DNA from: Kosmotogaceae bacterium UBA1373
Lineage (GTDB): Bacteria > Thermotogota > Thermotogae > Petrotogales > Kosmotogaceae
Assembly: GCA_002305955.1 (NCBI GenBank)
Contig: DBRH01000015.1
Coordinates: forward strand, 17,134 to 28,207
Length of the DNA stretch: 11,074 bases
Direction: 5' to 3'
Position 1 is the stretch's first letter, and each line of letters opens with the position of its first letter. The notes beneath the pieces are model-generated. The model worked only from the letters and a program-made list of their open reading frames with translations, ran no database searches and was not told where the DNA came from. A program made the translations under genes and the position numbers. Of the stretch, positions 1 through 6,546 are shown piece by piece.

Positions 1-2358
1 TATCAAATACTTCCCTTCCCAGTCGATTGAGTAGCGTCTGACCTCTCTGCCAGTTATGTGAGGTTTGATTATCTCCGCCGATTTACTGTCTTTCTCGATC
101 AGTTCCTTCCGCTTTTGTCCGTCTATAACGAAAGCCTCGTTCAGACCAGTGACAATTCCACGATAAATCTTCTCACCCACATACTCGCCCAGAGGAACTC
201 CGAGTTCTTTTATCCTCTCCAGCAGGTTTCTGGATCTCCGGTTTTCGAGCGACCAACCGCCGGAATCGGGCGTTATAGTGACTTCGTAGCCCTTCTCTTC
301 GAGTTCCGCTCTTAGATCGGCTACTTCGAGGGTTTCCAATCTCAGGTACTTGAAAGTCATCGGTCCTTCGGGAATGGTTTTCTTTATAGTTATTATGCAG
401 GGATAGGTCGTTGCATCTTCGAAGACCTGCAGGTCTCCGAAATCCATCAGTTCCACAAGCGTGTAGTTCTTCTGTATATATCCTGTCAGCTTTTTTCCAT
501 AATTGGCCCTGAGAAATTTGTTGGATACTATGAAGCTCAGATAACCGCCCTCGCGAAGAAGCGCCAGACCCTTCTCAATGAAATAGACGTAGAGATCGGC
601 CACGCCGCTGTAGGTTTCGAAATTGAGGGAGCAGTATTCCTTCAGTTCCGGTGAAAGGAGTTCCTGCCTGACGTAAGGGGGGTTGCCTATCACTATATCG
701 AACCCACCTTCTTCGAAGACTTTTCCGAACTCTTTGCGATACTCGAAAGCCTTCTCGCCGGCTATTTCTCTAGATTGGACGAGCGAGTCACCACAACGAA
801 CGTTTCTGTCAAGATTTTCCAGCGGCTCATCACTTCTGGCAGTCTTCAACCAGAGTGAAAGTTTGGTGATCTCGACGCTCTCCTCGTTCAGATCTACACC
901 GTACAGGTTGTTGAGGAGAATCGTTCTGTCGTTTTCCGCCGGGTTGTAATCGAAGAGAGTTCCATACCTGGCATCCTTGCTTTTGATTTCCCCCTGTTCG
1001 TAGGCGCTCTTCCAGGCCTTCTGAAGATAGGTATGCGCCTGGTTGAGGAAGGCGCCGCTGCCACAGGCGGGGTCGAGTATCCGTATGACGGGTAATCTAT
1101 CGGGGTGTTCTTCCAGATATCTTCCCAGAGTGTTTTCCACGATGTAGTGAGTTATGTTTTCAGGAGTGTAGAAGATCCCCTGTTTCTTGCGGTTCGCCCT
1201 GCTCGTATGGAGTTCCAGCCCGTCGAATTCGCTTCGTAACTGTTCAAGATCGGAGATCGATTGCTCGAAGATGTGTCCCAGTATGTTGACGTTAAGATCG
1301 CTTTCGAAGTCGTACCCGGCCAGTTCCACTATTTCTTTCCAGATCGCGTCGCCTATACGCAGCGAATCGAGCAGACCGTCATAAGCGAAGAGTCCCCCGT
1401 CGTAGCCGTTGATCGGCGGCGACACTTTGTCGTTTCCTCTGTCTATGGCCTTGAAAAGACCCTTCATTTCGAGCCAGACTCTCTGGTCGGAGTCCAGGAA
1501 GGAGGAGACCCCTCGCTCGAAGGCCCTTTTGAGTATCTCCCTGGGTAGAAGTCCTTTGTCCTCGCAGAAGAGAATGAAGACGACCCGATCGAGTAATTTC
1601 TGGGCCTTTTCAAGAAGAATAGAACTGTCGTATCCGCCGTTGTTCTCCCTGAGATGCTTGAATAGCTTCAGACGGAGCTCCCTGTAAGCGCTGTAGAAAT
1701 CCCCGCTTATGCTCTTTTCCTGCGCCTCGCTTGTCTGCAAAAGCTCGTCCAAAGGTGATAGCGCACCGTCTCCGAGCAGATTATCCTTCGACATGAGGAA
1801 ATAGAAGCGCTTGAATTGCTCGTCTTCTTCGAGCTGGAGAACGTTGAAACTTTCGTAGTAGCTCTGGGTTTTCGATTTGTTGTAGAGCCTTATTTCGCGT
1901 ATGTTGGATACTATTATCCAGTTGCAGCCGTCGTACTTGGTAGCGTAAAGGTAAGACTGTTCGATGGGAGTGAAGTTCTCTCTCCGGGCAGACTGTCTCC
2001 TGTCCAGAGAAGTCATGGCGTCTTTCAGCTCTATTACGGCTTTCGTTGCACTCTTATCGCTCGAGTAGAAACCCAGAGAACCATCGGGAATCCTGGCGTC
2101 TATGTCGTTGCCCGGGTGTTGCGTCAGGTTCCATTCCTTCTTTCCATCGGCCTGCGTTGTGTAGCCGAGTACCTCGCCGAAGAATTTAGAGAGAAACAGG
2201 CCCTGTATCGAAATCTCTTTTGTTTTACTCAAGTCGCTATCTCTCAAAGACTTTTGCCACTTGGCTATCACATTTATCTTTTTCTTAAACTCCCCGCCGG
2301 CGGGAAAGGAGAATCTTTGCATCCTCTCTCTGAGAAGCCTTGAGTTGAAAAGTTGCAT
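1..2358 (-). CDS. Type IIG restriction-modification enzyme, Eco57I-like (C-terminus outside window)
   Basis: One open frame of 786 residues runs from ATG 2358 to the left edge without a stop, so the C-terminus is missing. The N-terminal part has a PD-(D/E)xK nuclease signature: Asp87, then Glu110-Leu-Lys112, followed by a Gln-x-x-Tyr segment near 134 as in HsdR-type N-terminal nucleases. A helical connector spans about 170-385. The methyltransferase begins at GIFYTP (394-399). SAM motif I is DPACGSGAF (429-437) and catalytic motif IV is NPPY (559-562), typical of gamma-class N6-adenine methyltransferases. From about 640 onward, including the GIVTGLNEAFVID stretch (734-746), it resembles the TaqI-like target recognition region of this family. 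A single chain carrying cleavage, methylation and recognition is the Type IIG design, so no separate S or M gene is expected. An in-frame TGA lies directly before ATG 2358. A G-rich (GGGGGG) Shine-Dalgarno lies 8 bases upstream. Specificity cannot be read from sequence alone. Confidence 0.9.
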   Translation of the reverse strand, partial: MQLFNSRLLRERMQRFSFPAGGEFKKKINVIAKWQKSLRDSDLSKTKEISIQGLFLSKFFGEVLGYTTQADGKKEWNLTQHPGNDIDARIPDGSLGFYSSDKSATKAVIELKDAMTSLDRRQSARRENFTPIEQSYLYATKYDGCNWIIVSNIREIRLYNKSKTQSYYESFNVLQLEEDEQFKRFYFLMSKDNLLGDGALSPLDELLQTSEAQEKSISGDFYSAYRELRLKLFKHLRENNGGYDSSILLEKAQKLLDRVVFILFCEDKGLLPREILKRAFERGVSSFLDSDQRVWLEMKGLFKAIDRGNDKVSPPINGYDGGLFAYDGLLDSLRIGDAIWKEIVELAGYDFESDLNVNILGHIFEQSISDLEQLRSEFDGLELHTSRANRKKQGIFYTPENITHYIVENTLGRYLEEHPDRLPVIRILDPACGSGAFLNQAHTYLQKAWKSAYEQGEIKSKDARYGTLFDYNPAENDRTILLNNLYGVDLNEESVEITKLSLWLKTARSDEPLENLDRNVRCGDSLVQSREIAGEKAFEYRKEFGKVFEEGGFDIVIGNPPYVRQELLSPELKEYCSLNFETYSGVADLYVYFIEKGLALLREGGYLSFIVSNKFLRANYGKKLTGYIQKNYTLVELMDFGDLQVFEDATTYPCIITIKKTIPEGPMTFKYLRLETLEVADLRAELEEKGYEVTITPDSGGWSLENRRSRNLLERIKELGVPLGEYVGEKIYRGIVTGLNEAFVIDGQKRKELIEKDSKSAEIIKPHITGREVRRYSIDWEGKYLI

Positions 2359-2392
2359 TCAGTGCGCCCCCCGATTGAAACGTTCTCGAAAA

Positions 2393-2401
2393 AGTATAGC
2401 A
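2393..2401 (-). promoter_or_regulatory. Extended -10 promoter of the Type IIG gene
   Basis: On the minus strand a TGC-TATACT extended -10 element lies 35 bases upstream of ATG 2358. The -35 position at 17-base spacing falls in a T-run and is poor, as is common for extended -10 promoters. A better -35-like TTGACC (2425-2430) is 26 bases away, too far to pair. Predicted leader is roughly 28 bases. Confidence 0.5.
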
Positions 2402-2478
2402 CGGATCGCTCTACCAAAAAAAACGGTCAACTGTCCGGAATTGTAGAGTCGGTGGCACTGTTTTGCATGTTTTTTGTG

Positions 2479-2484
2479 TAAAAT
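2479..2484 (+). promoter_or_regulatory. Candidate -10 element for the corrinoid operon
   Basis: TAAAAT matches the -10 consensus in five of six positions and lies 44 bases before the preferred GTG start at 2528. The -35 region at 16-18 base spacing (about 2455-2462) is a poor match, so this promoter may be weak or activator-dependent. The element overlaps the ATG at 2483 that a longest-ORF caller might choose, which argues against that ATG being the start. Confidence 0.35.
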
Positions 2485-2514
2485 GGAGCATAAACGAGAG
2501 AGTTCTCTTTTCAC

Positions 2515-2519
2515 AGGAG
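2515..2519 (+). promoter_or_regulatory. Ribosome binding site that sets the corrinoid protein start
   Basis: AGGAG lies 8 bases before GTG 2528. The upstream alternatives TTG 2474 and ATG 2483 have no Shine-Dalgarno, and GTG 2519 overlaps the AGGAG itself. GTG 2528 is therefore the best supported start. Confidence 0.65.
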
Positions 2520-2527
2520 TGGTTGAG

Positions 2528-3163
2528 GTGGATATAACTTCGAGCGATCTGGAATTAGCGTTTCTTTCAGCCAGTTATTCCAGAGTCAGAGAGCAGTTCG
2601 GCCTGATCGTGTCAGAACACGGTTTACAGGTGGCTGTTGACAGTTTCCTGGTAGATGCGCTGGATAGGATCGGCCGGTCCTGGGCAGACGGGAGCGCCTC
2701 GCTTTCGCAGGTCTATATCTCGGGCAAGATCTCCGAACGTCTTTTGGATGAGTTCGCCCGCGATAGGGAGCATAAGAAAGACGACAGCGCACGAATCGCG
2801 ATTGTGACTCTGTACGATCGACACACTCTCGGGAAGAGGATAGTGAGGAGTTTCCTGAGATCTTCAGGCTATGAAATAGTGGATCTGGGATCGCTTTCAA
2901 GCAATGAAGAGCTACTTGGCGCCGTTAAAAAATACGACGTGGAGATTCTTCTAATCTCTGTTTTGATGCTCCACTCTGCCCTGAAGATCGAGAGCTTCAT
3001 CACAGAGCTCAAAGGAAGGGGATTTCAAACAAGGGTGGTCGTCGGAGGTGCGCCTTTCAACGCCGACGAAACACTCTGGAGAAGAGTTAAAGCCGATAGA
3101 TACGGAAAGACGGCAGCCGAAGCTATCGATATAATAAACGAGATCACGGGAGATTCGAGATGA
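2528..3163 (+). CDS. Corrinoid (cobalamin-binding) protein, MtaC/MtbC/MtvC-like
   Basis: A 211-residue protein of the usual size for methyltransferase corrinoid proteins, which carry a methyl group on cobalt between two methyltransferases. Residues about 5-85 are a helical cap domain (B12-binding_2 type, with the Gly-x-x-Trp and Ser-x-x-x-Val-Tyr helix pattern). The Rossmann-like B12 domain follows: the base-off signature DRHTLG (97-102) supplies the lower cobalt ligand His99, then the Ser144-Val-Leu146 motif and Gly173-Gly174 of the nucleotide-tail pocket. The start is GTG 2528, chosen for its AGGAG site. The stop overlaps the next gene's ATG by 4 bases, so the two are translationally coupled. 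The adjacent URO-D-family protein is the probable partner methyltransferase. No reductive activator (RamA/RACo type) lies in the window. The methyl donor is unknown. A corrinoid-sensing role is a less likely alternative. Confidence 0.9.
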   Translation: MDITSSDLELAFLSASYSRVREQFGLIVSEHGLQVAVDSFLVDALDRIGRSWADGSASLSQVYISGKISERLLDEFARDREHKKDDSARIAIVTLYDRHTLGKRIVRSFLRSSGYEIVDLGSLSSNEELLGAVKKYDVEILLISVLMLHSALKIESFITELKGRGFQTRVVVGGAPFNADETLWRRVKADRYGKTAAEAIDIINEITGDSR

Positions 3164-4212
3164 GCGAAATAACTTCGATGGAGAGAGTCCTAAAATCCCT
3201 CAGCTTTCAGGAACCCGACAGGGTACCGCTATTCTTGCTTCTGACTATGCACGGCGCGAAGGAACTTGGCATGACCATACGTGAGTATTTTTCCAGCGCG
3301 GAGAATGTTGTCAGGGGTCAGATCTTACTGCGAAGAAAGTACGACAACGATTGTTATTTTCCCTTCTTCTACGCCGGGAGAGAGATAGAGGCGCTTGGCG
3401 GCGATGTAGTTTACAGCGAGGATGGACCTCCAAATGCAGGGGAGCCGATCATAAAGAAAGTCGAAGATATTGAAAGATTGGCGATGCCTGATCCGAGAAC
3501 GGTCCGCCCTCTACAGAGTGTGTTGAAGGCGATAAACGCTCTCAAGGAGAAGGGAAGGGGTGGTGTTCCGGTCTTAGGTGTTGTCATTTCGCCCTTTTCG
3601 CTGCCGGTGATGCAGATGGGCTTCGAGAGATACCTGGATATCCTTTACGATGATAGGGCCTTTTTCGACAGACTGATGAGATTCAACAAGGAGTTCAGTG
3701 TGAGGTGGGCAAACGCTCAGATAGAGGCCGGAGCGACCGCGATCTGTTATTTCGATCCTCTTTCCTCGCCCAGCATAACGGACGTGGAAACTTTCAAAGC
3801 TACTGGATACCAGATCGCGAAGGAAGTTATCTCCAGAATAAAGGCACCCGTGGCGATGCATTTCGCTTCAGGTCTTTGTATGGATATTCTGGATTTGCTC
3901 CCGGCAACCGGAACCGTTGCGATTGGCTTCAGCGCTCTGGAGAACATACCGAAACTGAAGGAGAAAGCTTCGGGTCTGAAACTCTCGCTTATAGGCAATT
4001 TGAACGGTGTTGAGATGATATCCTGGGATCGAAAAAAAGCCGAAGAGACTGTCAGAAGAGCGATCGAGCAGGGGGCAAAGGGTGGAGGGTTTGTTCTGTC
4101 GGATAACCACGGCGAAATCCCTTTCCAGGTTTCCGACGAGGTTTTGAAGGCGATTTCCGAGGCCGTGCATAGATGGGGCGAGTACCCGCTCTCGGAAGGA
4201 ATTACGCGATGA
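3160..4212 (+). CDS. Uroporphyrinogen decarboxylase-fold corrinoid methyltransferase (MtaA/CmuA-like), variant metal site
   Basis: A 350-residue cytosolic TIM-barrel protein of the URO-D superfamily. The opening (Met-Glu-Arg-Val-Leu-x-x-Leu, then Pro-Asp-Arg-Val-Pro) is typical of the family. Beside a corrinoid protein it is expected to move a methyl group to or from cobalamin, not to decarboxylate uroporphyrinogen. Characterised MtaA/MtbA/CmuA proteins bind zinc with His-x-Cys and a distant Cys. Here the first site reads His234-Phe-Ala236, so the Cys is absent (the nearest is Cys240). The second region reads Asp315-Asn-His317-Gly-Glu319, with His where Cys is usual. This points to a different ligand set and perhaps a different substrate class; some O-demethylase methyltransferases of this fold also use non-cysteine ligands. 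ATG 3160 overlaps the upstream stop by 4 bases and has a GGGAG site before it. The downstream gene also overlaps by 4 bases. Confidence 0.85.
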   Translation: MSEITSMERVLKSLSFQEPDRVPLFLLLTMHGAKELGMTIREYFSSAENVVRGQILLRRKYDNDCYFPFFYAGREIEALGGDVVYSEDGPPNAGEPIIKKVEDIERLAMPDPRTVRPLQSVLKAINALKEKGRGGVPVLGVVISPFSLPVMQMGFERYLDILYDDRAFFDRLMRFNKEFSVRWANAQIEAGATAICYFDPLSSPSITDVETFKATGYQIAKEVISRIKAPVAMHFASGLCMDILDLLPATGTVAIGFSALENIPKLKEKASGLKLSLIGNLNGVEMISWDRKKAEETVRRAIEQGAKGGGFVLSDNHGEIPFQVSDEVLKAISEAVHRWGEYPLSEGITR

Positions 4213-5741
4213 AGAAGATCGTGGTGGTAGCCTGCTCCAATTTCCAACAGGAGATGCTTAAGATAAGCACCCACAATGAGTTTCAGGGGATGAGTTTTTG
4301 CTTTTATCCGGCTTTGTGCGAAGTTTCGCCCCCGTCAGATACGCGCGAAATTCTCCACGATGTTTTGAGCTCTTCGGGCGAGAAGTTTCACTTCCTTTTC
4401 GCTCCCAGGTCCTGTCCGGTTTTAAAATACATGCGTGAAAGACCTGAAATAACGCACATTGCGTACGATTATTGCCAGGAGCTCGTGGCCTGCAAAGTCA
4501 TTTTGCAGCAGCAGATAGAAAGGAATTCCTATTCAGTAACGGATGGCTGGCTTTCTCAATGGAGAGAGCATTTGAGAAACTGGGGCTTCGATCCTTCTAA
4601 GACCTTGGGCTTCATGGGAGAGTTCTCCTCATCGATCGTTCACCTTAAAACCGGGGTAATCGAAAACCCGGAACGTGAACTCGCCGATTTTGCCAAAGCC
4701 GTAAAGCTCCCGACGGATGTGATCGATATAGGGCTTGATTATGCGAAAAACCTCGTTCTGGCCTCTGTTTACGACAGAATGGCGCGGAAGATGGGCCTTT
4801 TCGAAGAGGCGCTCGATTTCGATCTCCACAGGCAGATAGCCGATTATGCGATGATCAACGAAGTCCTCATGGAGATAGCCAGTCTGAATTCTGTGAACGA
4901 GGTCCTGGAGAAAATATCCACACTCGCCGAAGCGCTTTTCGCTCCAGAGGAAGTCCTTTTCTTCGAAAAGTTTCGGGACGGCTGGAGAGAGATTTACTCA
5001 TCTGCAAGAGGCTCGACAGGCGCCGAAGAGGTTCTACAGATCCCGGAAAATCCCGAAGATATCTTCTCGCTCGAAGGCGGCAGAGACCTCTGGATGAAGA
5101 TCCGGCATGACGATAAATTGCTCGGAGCGTTGAAGATCTCGAAAATCGCCTTTCCAGAGTATGTTGATCGCTATCTCGCCGTACTGGGAAATATCAGGAG
5201 CGTTCTGGGTTTATCGCTCAGCAACGTTGAACTCCACGAAGAGTTGAAAACGATCGCCCTTACAGATCCTCTGACAGGAATTTACAACAGGAGAGGCTTC
5301 TTCGACAAGACAAAAGTCGAGTTTCTTAAAGCATCCAGAGAAAGCAAAAGCCTTTCTCTGGCGATCTACGATCTCGACAACTTCAAGGCGATAAACGATT
5401 CCTGCGGCCACGAAGTGGGTGATTTAGTTCTCAAAGAGGTCACTAAAATCGTCAAGGATAATATAAGAGAGTCCGATGTGTTTGGCAGGTTCGGAGGAGA
5501 TGAATTCATAATACTCTTCCCCGGTTGCGATTTAAAATCCACGCTGAGAGTGCTAGATAGGATAAGAGTGGCTGTAGGAAAGATTAAAGAACCTTCGCTG
5601 AAGGGACGGGAGTTATCGCTCAGCTTCGGACTCACTACCACAAGGGACGGCACAGGCTCCTTCGAGGAACTAGTCGCTCTTGCCGACAGCGCTCTGTACG
5701 AGGCGAAGAACTCTGGAAGAAACACCATAAAATCTATATGA
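4209..5741 (+). CDS. Diguanylate cyclase with DUF1638-like N-terminal domain and GAF-like domain
   Basis: A 510-residue soluble protein with no membrane segment or signal peptide. Residues 1 to about 190 form a cysteine-containing domain (Cys69, Cys89, Cys95, then Thr111-Asp-Gly-Trp114). Its layout resembles DUF1638, a family often found beside corrinoid methyltransferases; this match is from memory and weak. Residues about 205-345 look like a GAF sensory domain. The GGDEF domain starts with Asp353-Pro-Leu-Thr-Gly, and has the active-site loop GGDEF at 429-433 and a product-inhibition I-site Arg420-Glu-Ser-Asp423 at the canonical five-residue spacing. It should make c-di-GMP from two GTP and be feedback inhibited. 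Start: ATG 4209 overlaps the upstream stop (ATGA) and has AGGA 8 bases before it. ATG 4173 would add 12 residues lying wholly over the preceding gene. No terminator is evident in the 30 bases before the convergent gene. Confidence 0.9.
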   Translation: MKKIVVVACSNFQQEMLKISTHNEFQGMSFCFYPALCEVSPPSDTREILHDVLSSSGEKFHFLFAPRSCPVLKYMRERPEITHIAYDYCQELVACKVILQQQIERNSYSVTDGWLSQWREHLRNWGFDPSKTLGFMGEFSSSIVHLKTGVIENPERELADFAKAVKLPTDVIDIGLDYAKNLVLASVYDRMARKMGLFEEALDFDLHRQIADYAMINEVLMEIASLNSVNEVLEKISTLAEALFAPEEVLFFEKFRDGWREIYSSARGSTGAEEVLQIPENPEDIFSLEGGRDLWMKIRHDDKLLGALKISKIAFPEYVDRYLAVLGNIRSVLGLSLSNVELHEELKTIALTDPLTGIYNRRGFFDKTKVEFLKASRESKSLSLAIYDLDNFKAINDSCGHEVGDLVLKEVTKIVKDNIRESDVFGRFGGDEFIILFPGCDLKSTLRVLDRIRVAVGKIKEPSLKGRELSLSFGLTTTRDGTGSFEELVALADSALYEAKNSGRNTIKSI

Positions 5742-5771
5742 TCTTATTGTGTTCGATCTGCAAGTTTCGCT

Positions 5772-6416
5772 CTAGCGTATTTCCGCCCCCCTGACTCCTT
5801 CTATTCTTGTCAGATCGATCATCATTTGTTTGGCCTTAATCACGTCGCCCTTGCTTATCTCGACGAGTATGCTTACGTTGTCCTCGTCCTCTTCGACGTC
5901 GATCGACTCGACGGTGATGGCGTTGTCTTTGAACCAGTTAGTGATGTTGCCGAGCAGGTCTTTGTTCTCTCTGGCGGTTATTATTATCCTCGGGAGGTTT
6001 CTGCCTCCCAGGAGGAGTTCGATTCTCTTCAGGAAGAGGACAATCGTGAGGGCGAAAACCGTCACGACCGAAGAGAGCAGATACTCTCCCGCGCCGAAAC
6101 CCATTCCGACGGCGGCCGTTACCCAGAGTGTGGCGGCTGTGGTCAGTCCCTTCACCGAGAAGCCCTTTTTCAATATCGTTCCGGCGCCCAGAAAACCTAT
6201 TCCCGAAACGATCTGCGCTGCGACTCTCCCGGGGTCGCCATGGTCGTCCGTTATAAATACCGTGGTCGATAGTACCGTTATGAAGGCCGCCCCGACACAG
6301 ATGAGGGCGTGTGTCCTCAATCCGGCCGGTTTATGAATCCTCTCTCTGGTGACTCCGATCAGCGCTCCGGCCAACAGCGCGCTGAAGAGCCTCAGTGTCA
6401 TGTCCAGATAGAACAA
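5772..6416 (-). CDS. MgtC/SapB family membrane protein with C-terminal ACT-like domain
   Basis: A 214-residue protein from TTG 6416. The hydrophobic N-terminal half (about residues 5-135, four to five membrane segments) carries the family signatures: Leu-Ile-Gly-Val-x-Arg-Glu-Arg, Lys-Pro-Ala-Gly-Leu-Arg-Thr-His, Ser-Gly-Ile-Gly-Phe-Leu-Gly-Ala-Gly-Thr, and Gly-Leu-Thr-Thr-Ala-Ala followed by Leu-Trp-Val. The soluble tail (about 140-214) looks like the ACT-like domain of MgtC-type proteins. Family members sit in the inner membrane and are linked to growth in low magnesium or to regulation of membrane ATPases; the precise role is unknown. TTG is preferred because GGAGG lies 7 bases before it and a perfect TATAAT lies upstream. 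ATG 6452 lies before that -10 element and so cannot be translated from the predicted transcript. ATG 6401 is 18 bases from the nearest GGAGG. It is transcribed divergently from the MATE pump and converges on the diguanylate cyclase. Confidence 0.9.
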   Translation of the reverse strand: MFYLDMTLRLFSALLAGALIGVTRERIHKPAGLRTHALICVGAAFITVLSTTVFITDDHGDPGRVAAQIVSGIGFLGAGTILKKGFSVKGLTTAATLWVTAAVGMGFGAGEYLLSSVVTVFALTIVLFLKRIELLLGGRNLPRIIITARENKDLLGNITNWFKDNAITVESIDVEEDEDNVSILVEISKGDVIKAKQMMIDLTRIEGVRGAEIR

Positions 6417-6423
6417 GTTCCTC

Positions 6424-6428
6424 CCTCC
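6424..6428 (-). promoter_or_regulatory. Ribosome binding site that sets the MgtC-family start at TTG 6416
   Basis: GGAGG on the minus strand is followed by 7 bases and then TTG 6416. A second overlapping GGAGG (6420-6424) is only 3 bases from TTG and 18 bases from ATG 6401. The first spacing is the functional one by usual rules. Confidence 0.55.
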
Positions 6429-6440
6429 CTTTGAAGCTAG

Positions 6441-6471
6441 ATTATAACCCATTTTACCCGGCGCGTGGCAA
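6441..6471 (-). promoter_or_regulatory. Promoter of the MgtC-family gene
   Basis: On the minus strand, a perfect TATAAT (6441-6446) is preceded by TTGCCA (6466-6471) with a 19-base spacer, slightly longer than ideal. The predicted transcription start is near 6434, giving a short leader containing the GGAGG site before TTG 6416. Confidence 0.55.
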
Positions 6472-6488
6472 TTCGATACACTCTCAAG

Positions 6489-6517
6489 TTGTCTTCTGAA
6501 CCGATAGACTGTATAAT
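6489..6517 (+). promoter_or_regulatory. Promoter of the MATE pump gene
   Basis: TTGTCT (6489-6494), a 17-base spacer and a perfect TATAAT (6512-6517) make the best sigma-70-type promoter in the window. A strong AGGAGG (6536-6541) follows, 5 bases before ATG 6547. The leader is short (roughly 25 bases) and shows no attenuator. Confidence 0.7.
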
Positions 6518-6546
6518 TCTACGGCGTCTGGTTTTAGGAGGCACTC

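Noticed and set aside
2453..2467. Sigma-54-like promoter (TGGCAC...TTGCA) before the corrinoid operon
   Set aside because: The GG and GC doublets are 9 bases apart instead of the strict 10, and a one-base change normally abolishes sigma-54 recognition. No enhancer-binding activator gene is seen.
4028..4036. Run of seven A in the methyltransferase gene as a programmed slippage site
   Set aside because: The zero frame continues intact to a full-length family protein, and no alternative frame product or stimulatory structure is evident.
4173..4208. Upstream ATG 4173 as the start of the GGDEF protein
   Set aside because: It would add 12 residues that merely read the preceding gene in another frame. 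ATG 4209 has AGGA at the right spacing and an ATGA overlap.
3747..4274. 175-codon minus-strand open frame opposite the URO-D methyltransferase
   Set aside because: It lies antisense to a clear conserved gene, has no ribosome binding site and shows no recognisable motifs; it is a codon-use shadow.
5826..6336. Two plus-strand open frames (5826-6272 and 5830-6336) opposite the MgtC-family gene
   Set aside because: Both are antisense to a strongly conserved membrane protein. Their low-complexity Ser/Thr/Ala or charged content follows from the complementary strand.
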